Shown: positions 34,088-42,377 of the stretch, piece after piece
How the letters are laid out: each line of letters starts with the position of its first letter
How positions within the stretch are numbered: the first letter of the stretch is position 1
Assembly (NCBI GenBank): GCA_023667345.1
Contig: JAMPAF010000005.1
Coordinates: 21,211 to 85,210, forward strand
DNA length: 64,000 nucleotides
Origin: Clostridiales bacterium
GTDB taxonomy: Bacteria > Bacillota > Clostridia > Christensenellales > Borkfalkiaceae
Direction: 5' to 3'
Notes under the pieces: model-generated
Told to the model about the DNA's origin: nothing
What the model saw: the letters and a program-made list of their open reading frames with translations, nothing else
Databases searched by the model: none
Translations under genes and position numbers: made by a program

Positions 34088-37000
34088 TCAATCTAACGGC
34101 ACGAACGCGAACGATTCAAACCTTAAACCGCCGTGAGTTATCAGCGTATATTTATATCCGCACTGCAATGTAAATTCGTCGGACGCGCCGGCAGTCGTTA
34201 ACCCCGCCGACGTTCCGTATCCGGAGCTTTTTAAGCTTTCCCCGTTGCCGTCTATCCTGTAATATCTGTTTGTATTGCTCGTGCTCGCCTGCCTTGCCTT
34301 AACCGTCAATTTCACGGCGCCGGAATACTGTGTTAAATCGATGGTAATTATCTCGGTGTCAACGTCGGGTGCCGGAATAGCCTGAAGGTACGTATTACTG
34401 TATATCTTCCAGGTCGTACCGCTTATCAAAGACATAACGCCTTTATCGTCTATGGCGATATCTGTTTCGATAAGCGTATCGCTTGTTCCCACTCCGCTTA
34501 CGCTTGAACCGTTGACCGTAAATGCAGTCATAGCCTCGCCGCCAACCGTGCGAACAAAACCGCAGTTGTTGCAGGTCGTATCCTCTGCGTTATCGTATAC
34601 GTGAGGTTCCAACGCCGTATGTTCCGTCGTATGCTCGCAATTAGCCATATGGTAGTGACCGCCCACGCCCGCGGAGGTATAATCTTCGGAATAAGTGTGC
34701 TGGTGATAATCATTGCCGTTGCCCGCGCCGCCGAGAGTCACGTCGCCGTCACGCTTTTGCACGCCCGCAAGAGAGGGAACGTAATCGTGCGTTTCCTGCG
34801 CGGTGAACATAACAGAAACGTCCGACTTTACGCCGTCGTAGTAGAATACCGAAGAGTTAGTATCGAAGCCGTTTTTTACGAACTTGTTATCCGTCGACTT
34901 TAAATTGGCATACCTGTCGTCGCCAACGTAAATATAATCGGCACCCGAGCCGTTTATAATCTTGGTCTCGTCGATATAGCAGTTAACTATTTTAGCCGCA
35001 GGAGTACCGTTGCTTCCCGTTTTTAACTCTAACGGATAGTGCTTTGACGTATCCTCGGTAAAGTAGCAGTTCTCTATGAACGCATACGCGCCCGCACGGA
35101 GCGAAATGCTGTACATAGTACTGCCCGAATAGTAGTTGTTGTACATATGCATGTTCGCCTGTCTGCCGAGCGGCATACGCTGGTTACAGCTTTCGTAATA
35201 ATTGTGATGGAAAGTCACGTTCGCCGTGGTATGACCGTCGCCGCCGCCGATAAGCCCCGTTTTGTGCGTTTCGATATAGTGGTTATAGGATATGGTAATA
35301 TTTTTGAGTCCCTTAAAGTCGGTAGAGCCGTCGCCGTCGTGCTTATCCTGCTCGTTACACACGTCCCAATAATTTAATCCTTCTTCAAATGTATTGTGGT
35401 GCAGCCAAATATTGCCCTTCTTGAACTCGCTTAACGAGGAGACGGATGTTTCGCTACCTTCAAAGGAGCAAGCGTCTTCGGTGTAATCGTCAAAGCGAAT
35501 ATTTCTCACTTCGATAGAGCTGCAATTTTTAAACGTCATTCCCCACTGAAATATGCACGCGTCTTCGCCGATACCCTCTATCGTTACATTTTCAACGTTT
35601 TGTATAGAGCAGTCGTTCCAACAACTGTCGAACTCGTCTTTACTGCTATCGTATTTAATTCTGCTTGAAAGCCCGACAAGTTCGTCGCAACGTTTTCCGC
35701 CATAAACCGAAGGATAATAATTCAGAGTATTAAAGCCGTCGGCGATAAGGCTCTGTTGATAAATATTTGTGGTTGTACCGCCCTCATATTTTTTTGTCGA
35801 AGAATTATAAGTGCTACGGTCGATGTTATAAAAATCGGTAAGTTTTTCACCGTTAATTCCCACTACCTTGTCGGGAGTAAGCTCTTTTCCTCCGTTTTCT
35901 TCAAGTTTGTTCCATGTTGCCGCGCCTACGGTCCCGATAACCCTTACAACAATCGGCGTACTGTTCGTGTCCTTGTCTTTAAAACTCGAAAGGTACTCGG
36001 CAATAGAGGTGCCTTTGCCGTCGATATTGTTTTTGTTTTCCTCGGTAAGGTAAATTATTTTTGCGTTGCTCTTAACCGTGCCGTCGTCTTTATACCCGCC
36101 CACGCCCGAGGAGTATTTAAAGTGCGCGTAGCCCGAGCGGTCGTGCGCGTGAATAGTCACGTCCTCGGCGGTCAAAACTTCCTTAGCAGAAGTCGTAATT
36201 TTAAAGTCGTATACCGCGCCGCCCTTCAAGCCGACCAAATCGACCCTCGCGGTCGCCGTATCCTTTTGGCGAACCAAATACGCCTTGTCGTCGCCGGATA
36301 AAGCCGTGTACGAGCTTTCGGACGCAAGCTTGTATTCGACCTTTGCGTTTGCGGCGTTGGTATCCGCCCACTCGAAAGCGGCGCATTCGTTGCCCGCGTA
36401 ATTATAGGTGATTTTAGCGTCGACAACGGGTTCGGGCGCGTCCTCGGGAACGGTTATAACGCAGGATGCGGAAAAATTTCCGTCCGCCGTTTTAACGGTT
36501 ATCGTGGCGCTGCCCGCGGCTTTCGCCGTGACCTTGCCCGTCTGGTCTACTGTGGCAACCGCCGTATTGCCCGACGACCAGGTTACGTTTTGGTTGGAAG
36601 CGTTTGCGGGCGCAATAGTTTTTGTAAGTTGTTTCTGCCCGCCCTTATTTACATTTGCGCTTGTAGGGGAAACCGTTACGCCGGTAACGTGCACGGTTGC
36701 AGCCGTCGCGGGGTTGACCGTAACGGAACACTGCGCGGTATGGCTTCCGTCCTCGGTGGTAACGGTAATAACCGCCGTGCCAGCCTTGTTGGCGGTAACC
36801 ACGCCGTCCGAAACCGAAGCGACTGAACTGTCGCTCGACGACCAACTGACGTTTGTGTTGGTGGCGCCCGCAGGTGCAACCGTTTCGGTAAGCTTTTCGC
36901 TGCCGCCCACAGTCAAGGTTAAAGAGGGTTTATTTAATGTTACGTCCGTAACGTGTACGACGACGGGGTCGTTCTCGCTTACCGTAACCGTACAACTTGC

Positions 37001-37357
37001 CGTTTTGCTGCCGCTTACCGTGGTGACGGTGATATGCGCCGTGCCCGCGGCTTTTGCCGTGACTTTGCCCGTCTGGTCTACGTCGGCAACCGCGGTGTTA
37101 TCCGACGACCAGGTAACACTTCGGTCGGTCGCGTCGTCGGGCGAAACCGTCGCGGTAAGAGTTTCGTTTCCGCCCACCTTTAAACTCAACGCGGGCTTAT
37201 TTAAAGATACGCCGCTCACGGCTACGGTCGTACCGTCGCCCTGCTCCTGATTGGTTCCCGTGCCGCTTCCGTCTATGACGTTGCAAGCGGTCATGGAAGC
37301 CGAGCCGAACGCAAACGAGCACGCAAGAAGTAAAGCTAAAATTCCCCTCTTTTTCAT
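34088..37357 (-). CDS. Lipid-anchored pectate-lyase-like protein with three Big_2 domains
   Basis: A 1089-residue surface enzyme. The lipoprotein signal ends ASMTAC (Cys25). Three bacterial Ig-like Big_2 domains cover about residues 45-310, each ending in a VTVS/VTVN-type strand. A fibronectin-like linker follows. The parallel beta-helix of polysaccharide lyase family 1 is recognised by DFKGLKNITISYNHYIETHKT, the LIGGGDGH stretch, and NVTFHHNYY...QRMPLGR, whose last Arg corresponds to the catalytic Arg. A His/Cys-rich segment (CNNCGFVRT) and a beta-sandwich, possibly carbohydrate-binding, form the C-terminus. It probably cleaves pectate outside the cell. AAGGAAGG precedes the ATG. Confidence 0.85.
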   Translation of the reverse strand: MKKRGILALLLACSFAFGSASMTACNVIDGSGTGTNQEQGDGTTVAVSGVSLNKPALSLKVGGNETLTATVSPDDATDRSVTWSSDNTAVADVDQTGKVTAKAAGTAHITVTTVSGSKTASCTVTVSENDPVVVHVTDVTLNKPSLTLTVGGSEKLTETVAPAGATNTNVSWSSSDSSVASVSDGVVTANKAGTAVITVTTEDGSHTAQCSVTVNPATAATVHVTGVTVSPTSANVNKGGQKQLTKTIAPANASNQNVTWSSGNTAVATVDQTGKVTAKAAGSATITVKTADGNFSASCVITVPEDAPEPVVDAKITYNYAGNECAAFEWADTNAANAKVEYKLASESSYTALSGDDKAYLVRQKDTATARVDLVGLKGGAVYDFKITTSAKEVLTAEDVTIHAHDRSGYAHFKYSSGVGGYKDDGTVKSNAKIIYLTEENKNNIDGKGTSIAEYLSSFKDKDTNSTPIVVRVIGTVGAATWNKLEENGGKELTPDKVVGINGEKLTDFYNIDRSTYNSSTKKYEGGTTTNIYQQSLIADGFNTLNYYPSVYGGKRCDELVGLSSRIKYDSSKDEFDSCWNDCSIQNVENVTIEGIGEDACIFQWGMTFKNCSSIEVRNIRFDDYTEDACSFEGSETSVSSLSEFKKGNIWLHHNTFEEGLNYWDVCNEQDKHDGDGSTDFKGLKNITISYNHYIETHKTGLIGGGDGHTTANVTFHHNYYESCNQRMPLGRQANMHMYNNYYSGSTMYSISLRAGAYAFIENCYFTEDTSKHYPLELKTGSNGTPAAKIVNCYIDETKIINGSGADYIYVGDDRYANLKSTDNKFVKNGFDTNSSVFYYDGVKSDVSVMFTAQETHDYVPSLAGVQKRDGDVTLGGAGNGNDYHQHTYSEDYTSAGVGGHYHMANCEHTTEHTALEPHVYDNAEDTTCNNCGFVRTVGGEAMTAFTVNGSSVSGVGTSDTLIETDIAIDDKGVMSLISGTTWKIYSNTYLQAIPAPDVDTEIITIDLTQYSGAVKLTVKARQASTSNTNRYYRIDGNGESLKSSGYGTSAGLTTAGASDEFTLQCGYKYTLITHGGLRFESFAFVPLD

Positions 37358-37396
37358 AAACTTAACCTTCCTTATTAAAAGTTAAAATTACACTTT

Positions 37397-37415
37397 AATA
37401 TATTTACAATATATT
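37397..37415. promoter_or_regulatory. AT-rich dyad in the pectate-lyase-like leader
   Basis: AATATATT-TAC-AATATATT lies just downstream of the transcription start of the minus-strand gene. Possible operator; weak because of base composition. Confidence 0.35.
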
Positions 37416-37421
37416 ACCAAA

Positions 37422-37450
37422 AATATATCACCGCTCAGCAAAGTTGTCAA
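37422..37450 (-). promoter_or_regulatory. Promoter of the pectate-lyase-like gene
   Basis: Read on the minus strand: TTGACA (37445-37450), 17 bp, extended TGATATATT with the -10 at 37422-37427. Confidence 0.85.
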
Positions 37451-37580
37451 GTGAAAAATAAAAAAACGATTTACCGCAAAACCGCACTTTACTTAATGAA
37501 AATAATTTGCGGGCAAATAGGAATATGTATCAAGCCCCGCTTGCGCGGCACGAAATGGGGTAAAACAGCACCGCCACCAC

Positions 37581-37925
37581 CCGTCATTATGAGGTTTTTG
37601 CGGCATTGCGGACTTGTTTGAAACGTTTACGCATTTAGCCGCAAAAACCGTGCCCGCACGCGTAGCGGTACTGCGTGCCGACAAGTCGGGGCGCACGTAG
37701 TATAATCTTTTTGCGCGCTTTTTTTCGCGCAAAATAATCAATTCCACATTACAATGCTATTTAAGGCGAACACCCGCAAACTCCGTTATTCTGGATTGCC
37801 ACAGCGGCAAGCCGCTTCGCAATGACGGTAACCGAACAACCGCTACGCAGACGGACGCAATGACGGTATTCGGGCAACGGATACGCGGGCGGGCGCAATG
37901 ACGGTAACCGAGCAAACGCTACGCG
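37581..37925. repeat. TTTTGCGCG-family repeat and CATTGCG-family copies
   Basis: 37581-37651 repeats 23241-23311 almost base for base. 37704-37785 is the TTTTGCGCG/CGCGCAAAA copy. 37791-37828 is ATTCTGGATTGCC with head GCGGC-AA-GCCGC then CGCAATGACGG, and shorter CGCAATGACGG fragments follow to 37905. No gene is seen between 37358 and 38082. Confidence 0.75.
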
Positions 37926-37941
37926 GGCGGGGCGAAAAGCA

Positions 37942-37974
37942 AAGCGGCGTTTTTAATGACAAAAAACGCCGCTT
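37942..37974 (-). terminator. Hairpin downstream of the nad operon
   Basis: The stem AAGCGGCGTTTTT / AAAAACGCCGCTT (13 bp, 7-nt loop) lies about 110 bp past the niaR stop, with TTTGCTTTT after it on the minus strand. Confidence 0.65.
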
Positions 37975-38051
37975 AATTTATGTTTTGCTATGATTAGTTC
38001 GTTTATAAACAGGCAATTAAAGGACTTGGCAAGGGGCGACACGCCCCATAG

Positions 38052-38084
38052 ACCCCGTAATATGCCCCAATGAACGCGGATTTT
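38052..38084. repeat. Short ACCCC-AATAT repeat, copy D
   Basis: ACCCCGTAATATGCCCCAAT then GAACGCGGATTTT. It reaches the niaR stop codon at 38083. Confidence 0.45.
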
Positions 38085-38592
38085 ATATCTCTATAAGGTA
38101 ACCTTTTTCGCGCAACGCCGCCTCGATTTCGTCGAGTATTTGCTCGTTTTCCCCCGAAACGGTGTGGTAATGATAGCCGTCGGTAACGCTCATTAAAGGC
38201 TTCGACGCGCCAGATACGAGCGAGCGGTAAAGCTCCTCTGCGTGGCGCATTGTCGAAAGCTCGAGCCGCGCGGATATCTTGCCGTAAACGCGGTGATGCA
38301 CGCTGATATCCTCAACCTTCCCCCCGCGCGAGATTATAATTTCGCTTTCGTCCAAGAGCTCCTGCAAGGTGTGGCGGCACTTGAAAACCCGCTCGGCGCG
38401 CAAGCCCGAGCCCAACACATACCCGCGGTTTGTGGAAATCACGCCGTACCCCTGCGCCCTTAAAATGGCGATATCCTGCACGATAACCTGCCGTGACACC
38501 GAATATTTTTCGCTCAAAAAATTAGCGGCGACGGGGTTTTGACTGTTGCCTATAAGCGACAGAATTTCCGCCCGCCTTTCGTGCGCCTTCAT
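38083..38592 (-). CDS. niaR: NiaR-type NAD biosynthesis repressor
   Basis: Niacin-responsive repressor of de novo NAD synthesis. The 169-residue protein has an N-terminal HTH_11 winged helix (RRAEILSLIGNSQNPVAANF...VSRQVIVQDIAILRAQGYGV) and a C-terminal 3H domain with the conserved histidines in CRHTLQELLDE, SVHHRVYG and YHYHTVSG. The ATG at 38592 shares one base with the nadC stop (TAATG) and has GAGGAAG upstream. The longer in-frame start at 38841 would overlap nadC by 250 bp and is rejected. Autoregulation through the dyad upstream of nadB is likely. Confidence 0.92.
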   Translation of the reverse strand: MKAHERRAEILSLIGNSQNPVAANFLSEKYSVSRQVIVQDIAILRAQGYGVISTNRGYVLGSGLRAERVFKCRHTLQELLDESEIIISRGGKVEDISVHHRVYGKISARLELSTMRHAEELYRSLVSGASKPLMSVTDGYHYHTVSGENEQILDEIEAALREKGYLIEI

Positions 38593-39452
38593 TATACTTC
38601 CTCTTCGGGGCGAAGCTCTTTCAGCGACAAATCGAGTATGGGCGCAGAGTGCGTCAACGCGCCCGACGAAACGAAGTCCACGCCCGTCTCCTTGACCCTT
38701 TCGATATTTTCGAGCGTCACATTGCCGCTGCACTCGGTGAGCGCCCTGCCGCCTATCATTTCGACCGCCTTCTTCATATCGGCAACCGACATATTGTCGA
38801 GCATGATTATGTCCGCGCCCGCTTCCAACGCCTCGCGGCACATATCTAAATTTTCGACCTCGACCTCGATTTTGCGCACGAACGGCGCGTACGCCCTCGC
38901 CATTTCGACCGCCTTTTTAACGCCGCCCGCCGCGCCTATGTGGTTGTCCTTTAAAAGAACGCCGTCGGATAAATTATAGCGGTGATTGTTACCGCCGCCG
39001 CAACGCACCGCGTACTTTTCGAAAACGCGCATATTCGGCGTGGTTTTGCGGGTGTCCAAAAGCTTGGTTTTGCACCCTTCCAAAAGTTTTGCAACGCTTT
39101 TTGTGTAGGTTGCAATGCCGCTCATGCGTTGCAGGAAATTGAGAGCGACGCGCTCGCCCGAAAGAAGCACTCGGATATCGCCCGAGACCATGGCAATGCG
39201 CTGACCCTTTTTCACCTCGTCGCCGTCTTTGACGAAAATTTCGATTATCGTGTGCTCGTCCAAAAGCTTGAACACCCGCTCGAAAACGTTGAGCCCGCAG
39301 ATAACGCCGTCCTGCTTGCATATGAGCTTTACCCGCCCCCGCTTGTATTCGGGCATAACCGAGTTGGTGGTAACGTCCTCGTTACCGATATCCTCTTCGA
39401 GCGCCTGCTTTATGAGCCTGTCCATTATAAGTTTTTCGGTTAAATCGTTCAT
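38592..39452 (-). CDS. nadC: Nicotinate-nucleotide pyrophosphorylase NadC
   Basis: Converts quinolinate and PRPP to nicotinate mononucleotide, CO2 and pyrophosphate. The 286-residue QPRTase has the N-terminal open-faced sandwich (ALEEDIGNEDVTTNSV) and barrel motifs LDTRKTTPNMRVFEKYAVRCGGG, LLKDNHI, KIEVEVENLD and the C-terminal SSGALTHSAPILDLSL. It starts 4 nt after nadB and overlaps niaR by one base. Confidence 0.97.
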   Translation of the reverse strand: MNDLTEKLIMDRLIKQALEEDIGNEDVTTNSVMPEYKRGRVKLICKQDGVICGLNVFERVFKLLDEHTIIEIFVKDGDEVKKGQRIAMVSGDIRVLLSGERVALNFLQRMSGIATYTKSVAKLLEGCKTKLLDTRKTTPNMRVFEKYAVRCGGGNNHRYNLSDGVLLKDNHIGAAGGVKKAVEMARAYAPFVRKIEVEVENLDMCREALEAGADIIMLDNMSVADMKKAVEMIGGRALTECSGNVTLENIERVKETGVDFVSSGALTHSAPILDLSLKELRPEEEV

Positions 39453-39456
39453 TTGC

Positions 39457-40797
39457 TTATCCCTTTATCCCCTTGAATTTTTCGTTCACGTCCTCGCCGC
39501 AGTCGGCAAGGCAAACCGCGTATTGCACGTCCTTTTTATATTGATTTAAAAGTTTTTTAACGTCCTTATATTTTTCGCCGTCAACGGGGATTTTTTTCGC
39601 GTCGGCTAAATTTAGCGCGGAGTAGTTCGCCGCGATATCCAGCGCCGCCCGCTTGGCAAAGAGCAAACTTTCCAGAAGCGAGTTGGAAGCAAGTCGGTTT
39701 TTGCCGTGCACGCCGTTGCAGCACGTTTCGCCCACCGCGTAAAGCCTCGGCAAAACCGTTCTGCCGTTTAAATCGCTGTACACGCCGCCCATAAAGTAGT
39801 GTATTGCGGGCACGACGGGAATGGGCTGGGTAAAAACGTCGTACCCCTCCTCCGCGCACTTTGCGACAATCTGCGGGAAGTGGCTCTCTGTTTCCTCTCT
39901 CGGGATAGGGCGCATATCCAGCCATACGAAGTCGGTGCCGTCCTTTTTCATCTGCTCGGCAACGGCTTTCGTCACGACGTCGCGCGGTTTGAGCTCGTCG
40001 GTAAAGCGGTTGAAATTTTTGTCTAAAAGGTGCGCGCCCTCGCCGCGGACAGACTCGGATATCAAAAACCTTCTGCCTCTTTTTTTAGAATAGAGCGTCG
40101 TCGGGTGCGTCTGTATATAATTTATATGGTCCACCCTCACGCCGTGCCTGAGGCAAATCGCCAACGCGTCGCCCGAAACGGTGCGATAGTTGGTGGAATT
40201 GGAAAACGCGCCACCGATACCGCCCGTCGCAAGCACCGTGTAGTCGGCATAAACCTTTTTAACAACCATTTCCGCCTTATCGTAAACTACAATTCCAACG
40301 CACTTTTCGCCGTCCTCAATAATATCGAGCATAACCACGTTGGGCGCAATCTGCACGTTTTTAAGCTTTTGCACGCCGCGCATGAGCGAGGTCGTTATTT
40401 CGTTGCCCGTGCTGTCCTCGTGATAGCAAATGCGGGGCGAGGTGTGCCCGCCCTCGCGCGTATAAACAAGAGTGCCGTCGGCATTTTTGGCAAAGTCCAC
40501 GCCTAAATTTATCAAATCGCCTATAATCTCGCGCGAGCCGTTTATCATACACTTTACCGCGTCGGGGTTGTTTTCGCCGTGACCCGCGCGCAGAGTGTCG
40601 TTATAATATTCGTCGAAATCGCTATCGCCGCGCAAAACGCAAATGCCGCCCTGCGCCAAATAGCTGTCGCTTTCGCGCGGGGAGTTTTTGCAGATTATAA
40701 GAGCCGACTTTTCGCGCGGCAAATTGAGCGCGCAGTTCAAGCCCGCAACGCCCGCACCCACGATTACCACGTCGTACTTTCGGTTAATCAGTGACAT
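39457..40797 (-). CDS. nadB: L-aspartate oxidase NadB
   Basis: FAD enzyme oxidising L-aspartate to iminoaspartate, the first step of NAD synthesis. It has 446 residues: FAD-binding VVIVGAGVAGLNCAL near the N-terminus, SDSYLAQGGI, GGHTSPRICYHEDSTG, and the C-terminal GGVYSDLNGRT...CNGVHGKNRLASNSLLE. It is shorter than classic NadB (about 510-540) because most of the C-terminal helical domain is missing. The ATG at 40797 is chosen over an upstream start at 40839 that would begin inside the leader. The partner nadA is not in the window. Confidence 0.95.
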   Translation of the reverse strand: MSLINRKYDVVIVGAGVAGLNCALNLPREKSALIICKNSPRESDSYLAQGGICVLRGDSDFDEYYNDTLRAGHGENNPDAVKCMINGSREIIGDLINLGVDFAKNADGTLVYTREGGHTSPRICYHEDSTGNEITTSLMRGVQKLKNVQIAPNVVMLDIIEDGEKCVGIVVYDKAEMVVKKVYADYTVLATGGIGGAFSNSTNYRTVSGDALAICLRHGVRVDHINYIQTHPTTLYSKKRGRRFLISESVRGEGAHLLDKNFNRFTDELKPRDVVTKAVAEQMKKDGTDFVWLDMRPIPREETESHFPQIVAKCAEEGYDVFTQPIPVVPAIHYFMGGVYSDLNGRTVLPRLYAVGETCCNGVHGKNRLASNSLLESLLFAKRAALDIAANYSALNLADAKKIPVDGEKYKDVKKLLNQYKKDVQYAVCLADCGEDVNEKFKGIKG

Positions 40798-40830
40798 ATC
40801 AATGACCTTGAATTTTTCTATGTGAATAAA

Positions 40831-40859
40831 AGTATACACAAAAACTTTACACCTGTCAA
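40831..40859 (-). promoter_or_regulatory. Promoter of the nad operon
   Basis: Read on the minus strand: TTGACA (40854-40859), 17 bp, TATACT (40831-40836). Confidence 0.9.
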
Positions 40860-40871
40860 GTCTGATGTAAA
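40846..40871. promoter_or_regulatory. Candidate NiaR operator over the nadB -35 box
   Basis: A 26-bp imperfect dyad with outer arms TTTACA / TGTAAA and inner matches (ACCTGTCAAG) reminiscent of NiaR sites, which contain GTGTCA/TGACAC-like halves. It fully covers the -35 hexamer, so binding would block the polymerase. Confidence 0.7.
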
Positions 40872-40886
40872 CCTTTTTCGTGAAAA

Positions 40887-40911
40887 TTTGACTTCGACAG
40901 TATAAGTCAAA
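40887..40911. promoter_or_regulatory. Second dyad between nadB and the divergent gene
   Basis: TTTGACTT / AAGTCAAA around a 9-nt spacer. Possible second operator or terminator-like hairpin; role unknown. Confidence 0.35.
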
Positions 40912-40968
40912 AAAGTGCGTGATTAATTTGCGGGCGGCTTAATATTATAACGTGTAAGGAGAAATTAA

Positions 40969-41409
40969 ATGAAAGCAAGTCAGATTTTTTGTATGCGGAT
41001 TGCAAGCGAGAACAAAAAAAAGCGCGGCTACATATTGGCTGTAAGCTGCGTTAAAGATATGATTGAGGGCTATATATGCTGCGACGAACGCGAAAACGAG
41101 TTTTTTGCCGAGAGCGCGGGCGTGAAATTTGCGGGCGGTGAGGCGACCTTTTTACTTACGGGTAAAGAGAATAAAAAGGGGTACCGCCTAAGGCTCGGTC
41201 AGCCGCTGTATTCAAGCGGCGGAAAGTTTTTGGGGTATATCGACGACTATACGGTGAAAGGCAGCCGCATAGTCTTTGCACACTCGGGAAAGCGCAAATT
41301 CCCATTTTCCCGTCTGATTGTGGGCGACGTGGTCATTTTAAGGGATGAAGCCGCTTTCGCCGAAATTGTCGCAAAGGATATGTTTATCGGCGCCCTCTGC
41401 GGGGAGTGA
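40969..41409 (+). CDS. PRC-barrel-like protein, divergent from nadB
   Basis: A 146-residue soluble protein. Residues 75-130 (RLGQPLYSSGGKFLGYIDDY, then RLIVGDVVILRD) look like a PRC-barrel, a small beta barrel found in RNA-processing factors and YlmC/YmxH-type sporulation proteins. The first 70 residues are unassigned. AAGGAG lies 8 nt before the ATG. It is transcribed away from nadB. A heptamer array begins 4 nt after the stop. The function is unknown. Confidence 0.65.
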   Translation: MKASQIFCMRIASENKKKRGYILAVSCVKDMIEGYICCDERENEFFAESAGVKFAGGEATFLLTGKENKKGYRLRLGQPLYSSGGKFLGYIDDYTVKGSRIVFAHSGKRKFPFSRLIVGDVVILRDEAAFAEIVAKDMFIGALCGE

Positions 41410-41412
41410 GGA

Positions 41413-41693
41413 GAATGCAGAATTAAGAATGTAGAATTAAGAATGAAGGTCGGAGTAATCAACCTCTATCGTCACTGCGTGACACTTTCCCCTTTGAAAG
41501 GGGAAAGCAAGGGGTTGGTACCCGTCATTGCGAGGTTGCGCAGCAACCGCGGCAATCCAGAATTACGTAGTCTGCGAAGAGTACCTCGTAGAGGGGATAG
41601 AGGTTGATTTAATCCCTAATCCCTAATCCCTAATCCCTAATTCCTAATTCCAAAATTCTTAATTCTTAATTCTGAATTCTGAATTCCTAATTA
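41413..41693. repeat. Composite element with 5-unit and 12-unit heptamer arrays
   Basis: The left array has 5 units (41413-41447). The core holds CTTTCCCCTTTGAAAGGGGA with head GTCAC-TGC-GTGAC and a CATTGCG copy with head GGTTGC-GCA-GCAACC. The right array has 12 units (41610-41693): four TAATCCC, two TAATTCC, then AAAATTC, two TTAATTC, two TGAATTC and CTAATTA. Its last three bases are the stop codon of the minus-strand gene at 41691. Confidence 0.85.
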
Positions 41694-42314
41694 CAAATCA
41701 TACTTTGCCATAAGCTTTAAAAGCGCGTTGAACATATCGTTGAGCGCCTCGCCCTCCTGCGGGGAAAGCACGCCCTTTACCTTTAACACGGTGAGGGCGG
41801 TCTTCATTTTTTCCAGCTCCTGCCTGTCCCCCCTGCCTAAATTTTTCATAAGCAGTTTGTCGGCAATAGATAGGGCGTGGTCGAGCCGCACTCCGCTAGT
41901 TGCCGCAACCTGCGGGGAAGCTTGCGCGGGCTGAACCTGCCGCGGACGCGCGGGCATTACAGAAACGTTGGCGGGCATCTGCGAGCTGTCGTTCTTCTTA
42001 TTTTTAACTTTGACAAGCGAAAGAACCCCGTAAACAACGTAGCCGGCAAGCCACACCGCCACCGCGGCGGCAACCGACTTTGCAAGCGTAAATTCGCACA
42101 AAAATACGGCGAGGGTGACCGCCGTAAACGCGTTGACAAGCCACATAAACATTCGCTTGTCGTGCGCGCGCCACCTCTTCGAAAAGACGCAACCCAAAAG
42201 CGCGGCGAGCGCCACCGCGCCGAACGCCGACAGGTCGATTATTGCAAGCAGAGCGAAATTTGCGCCGCCGAATTGATTCAGCACGCTTTTAAAAAACTCG
42301 GTAACGTTTTCCAT
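41691..42314 (-). CDS. Unknown membrane protein
   Basis: A 207-residue protein, family not recognised. Three hydrophobic helices cover about residues 18-42, 55-74 and 80-100. A Lys/Asn linker, a Pro/Gln/Ala-rich stretch (residues 115-140), and a C-terminal helical part (HALSIADKLLMKN...VLSPQEGEALNDMFNALLKL) follow. The C-terminal part resembles short SHOCT-like oligomerisation modules, but the match is not firm. It lies 63 bp downstream of addA in the same direction and may be its distal operon partner. Its stop codon is part of a heptamer array. Confidence 0.65.
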   Translation of the reverse strand: MENVTEFFKSVLNQFGGANFALLAIIDLSAFGAVALAALLGCVFSKRWRAHDKRMFMWLVNAFTAVTLAVFLCEFTLAKSVAAAVAVWLAGYVVYGVLSLVKVKNKKNDSSQMPANVSVMPARPRQVQPAQASPQVAATSGVRLDHALSIADKLLMKNLGRGDRQELEKMKTALTVLKVKGVLSPQEGEALNDMFNALLKLMAKYDL

Positions 42315-42377
42315 ACGTGCCGATTATAGCCCGCATTTGCGCGCGATAGCGGGTAATTTTTGTCTGATTTTGTTCTA

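Noticed and set aside
38592-38841. N-terminal extension of niaR by 83 codons
   Set aside because: Would overlap nadC deeply; the residues are low-complexity Arg/Gly shadow sequence, while the ATG at 38592 has a ribosome site and matches the NiaR start.
41610-41665. TAATCCC units suggesting a telomere or CRISPR-like array
   Set aside because: Units are only 7 bp, contiguous without spacers, internal to the chromosome and grade into TTAATTC variants; no cas genes.
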